A stretch of 31,545 nt of DNA, taken from contig DEWM01000046.1 of NCBI GenBank assembly GCA_002363635.1, positions 1 through 31,545 of the forward strand, in the 5' to 3' direction. The translations under genes and the position numbers were made by a program. Positions 31,428-31,545 of this stretch are shown one piece after another. The notes under the pieces are model-generated. The model ran no database searches and had not been told where the DNA came from. It worked only from the letters and a program-made list of their open reading frames with translations. Numbering within the stretch: the stretch's first letter is position 1; the number at the start of each line of letters is the position of its first letter. This stretch comes from Caryophanales bacterium UBA3210 (lineage in GTDB: Bacteria > Bacillota_I > Bacilli_A > RFN20 > CAG-449).

Positions 31428-31545
31428 AATCATTACTTAATTTGTTTCTTTCTTCTTCAAATGCAGAATTATATATTTCTGCATCTTCATCAGAAAGTAG
31501 ACACATATAAACATATTTTAAGTTTGCTGGCTTATAACTTAATAA
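31426..31545 (-). CDS. C-terminal end of unknown gene (partial)
   Basis: An open minus-strand frame of 39 codons plus TAG reaches the right edge. The visible end includes LKYVYMCLLSDEDAEIYNSA and the tail FEEERNKLSND, acidic and probably helical. The terminator right behind the stop and codon use like the neighbours support a real gene. No family is recognised; the protein's N-terminus lies outside the window. Confidence 0.65.
   Translation of the reverse strand, partial: LLSYKPANLKYVYMCLLSDEDAEIYNSAFEEERNKLSND

Noticed and set aside
1..31545. Genetic code 4 (TGA as tryptophan)
   Set aside because: All tryptophans use TGG and no conserved gene is interrupted by TGA; the standard bacterial code explains every frame.
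1..31545. CRISPR array, prophage or intact insertion sequence
   Set aside because: No regularly spaced direct repeats beyond the three 33-bp units, no phage structural genes, no integrase and no transposase were seen.

Overview
This is a chromosomal window from an AT-rich, Gram-positive-type bacterium. The most likely source is a member of the Bacillota, class Bacilli, from the Erysipelotrichales/RF39/Acholeplasma-like part of the tree. The evidence is the set of genes present (EzrA, RNase J, HflX, NrnA, DegV, zinc-free S4, Na/Pi-PhoU transporter), AGGAGG-type ribosome binding sites, many Rho-independent terminators, CCA-encoded tRNA genes and an S-box riboswitch. All tryptophans use TGG. Every visible stop is TAA or TAG and none is TGA. 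No rRNA, CRISPR array, prophage or intact insertion sequence is visible.

Layout. 1-1829 (minus): 5' part of a large DUF4011-type superfamily 1 helicase, cut by the window edge. 2032-4802: an ECF transporter S component, an SDR oxidoreductase, a C_GCAxxG-type cysteine-rich protein and a YhcH-family sugar protein. 4940-5708: a GNAT acetyltransferase with almost no 5' leader and a small unknown protein, converging on an IS3/IS150-like terminal-repeat relic. 5866-8497: tRNA-Leu(CAA), peptide deformylase, DegV and a TtcA-like thiolase. 8670-11508: a FAD oxidoreductase, tRNA-Gln(CTG) and GAPDH with an upstream cre-like site. 11746-15544: Na/Pi cotransporter, lipoprotein, small membrane protein and YbaK. 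15643-16463: an N-formylglutamate amidohydrolase-family gene behind a SAM-I (S-box) riboswitch with its own terminator and antiterminator. 16680-17901: Sel1-repeat protein and tRNA-His. 18067-21675: a degenerate RNase J paralogue and TypA/BipA. 21716-23457: an HI0933-family flavoprotein and a guanylate kinase-like protein. 23524-28672: the minus-strand cluster ezrA-nifS-nrnA-hflX, ending on a second copy of the IS-like palindrome. 28810-30953: a membrane-anchored EEP-family hydrolase and rpsD with a structured leader. 31098-31545: a DUF4143 ATPase remnant with 33-bp tandem repeats, then the 3' end of an unknown gene.

The genes are mostly housekeeping: protein maturation and translation quality control (def, ybaK, typA, rpsD, three tRNAs, ttcA-like), RNA and nucleotide turnover (RNase J-like, nrnA, hflX), cell division (ezrA) and central carbon and phosphate metabolism (gap, Na/Pi transporter). 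Transcription units are short, and nearly every one is bounded by a hairpin terminator, several of which contain the stop codon of the gene they terminate. The item most worth following is the S-box riboswitch. It appears to lack helix P4, can form an extended 5-bp pseudoknot, and controls an N-formyl amino acid amidohydrolase rather than a recognised methionine gene.
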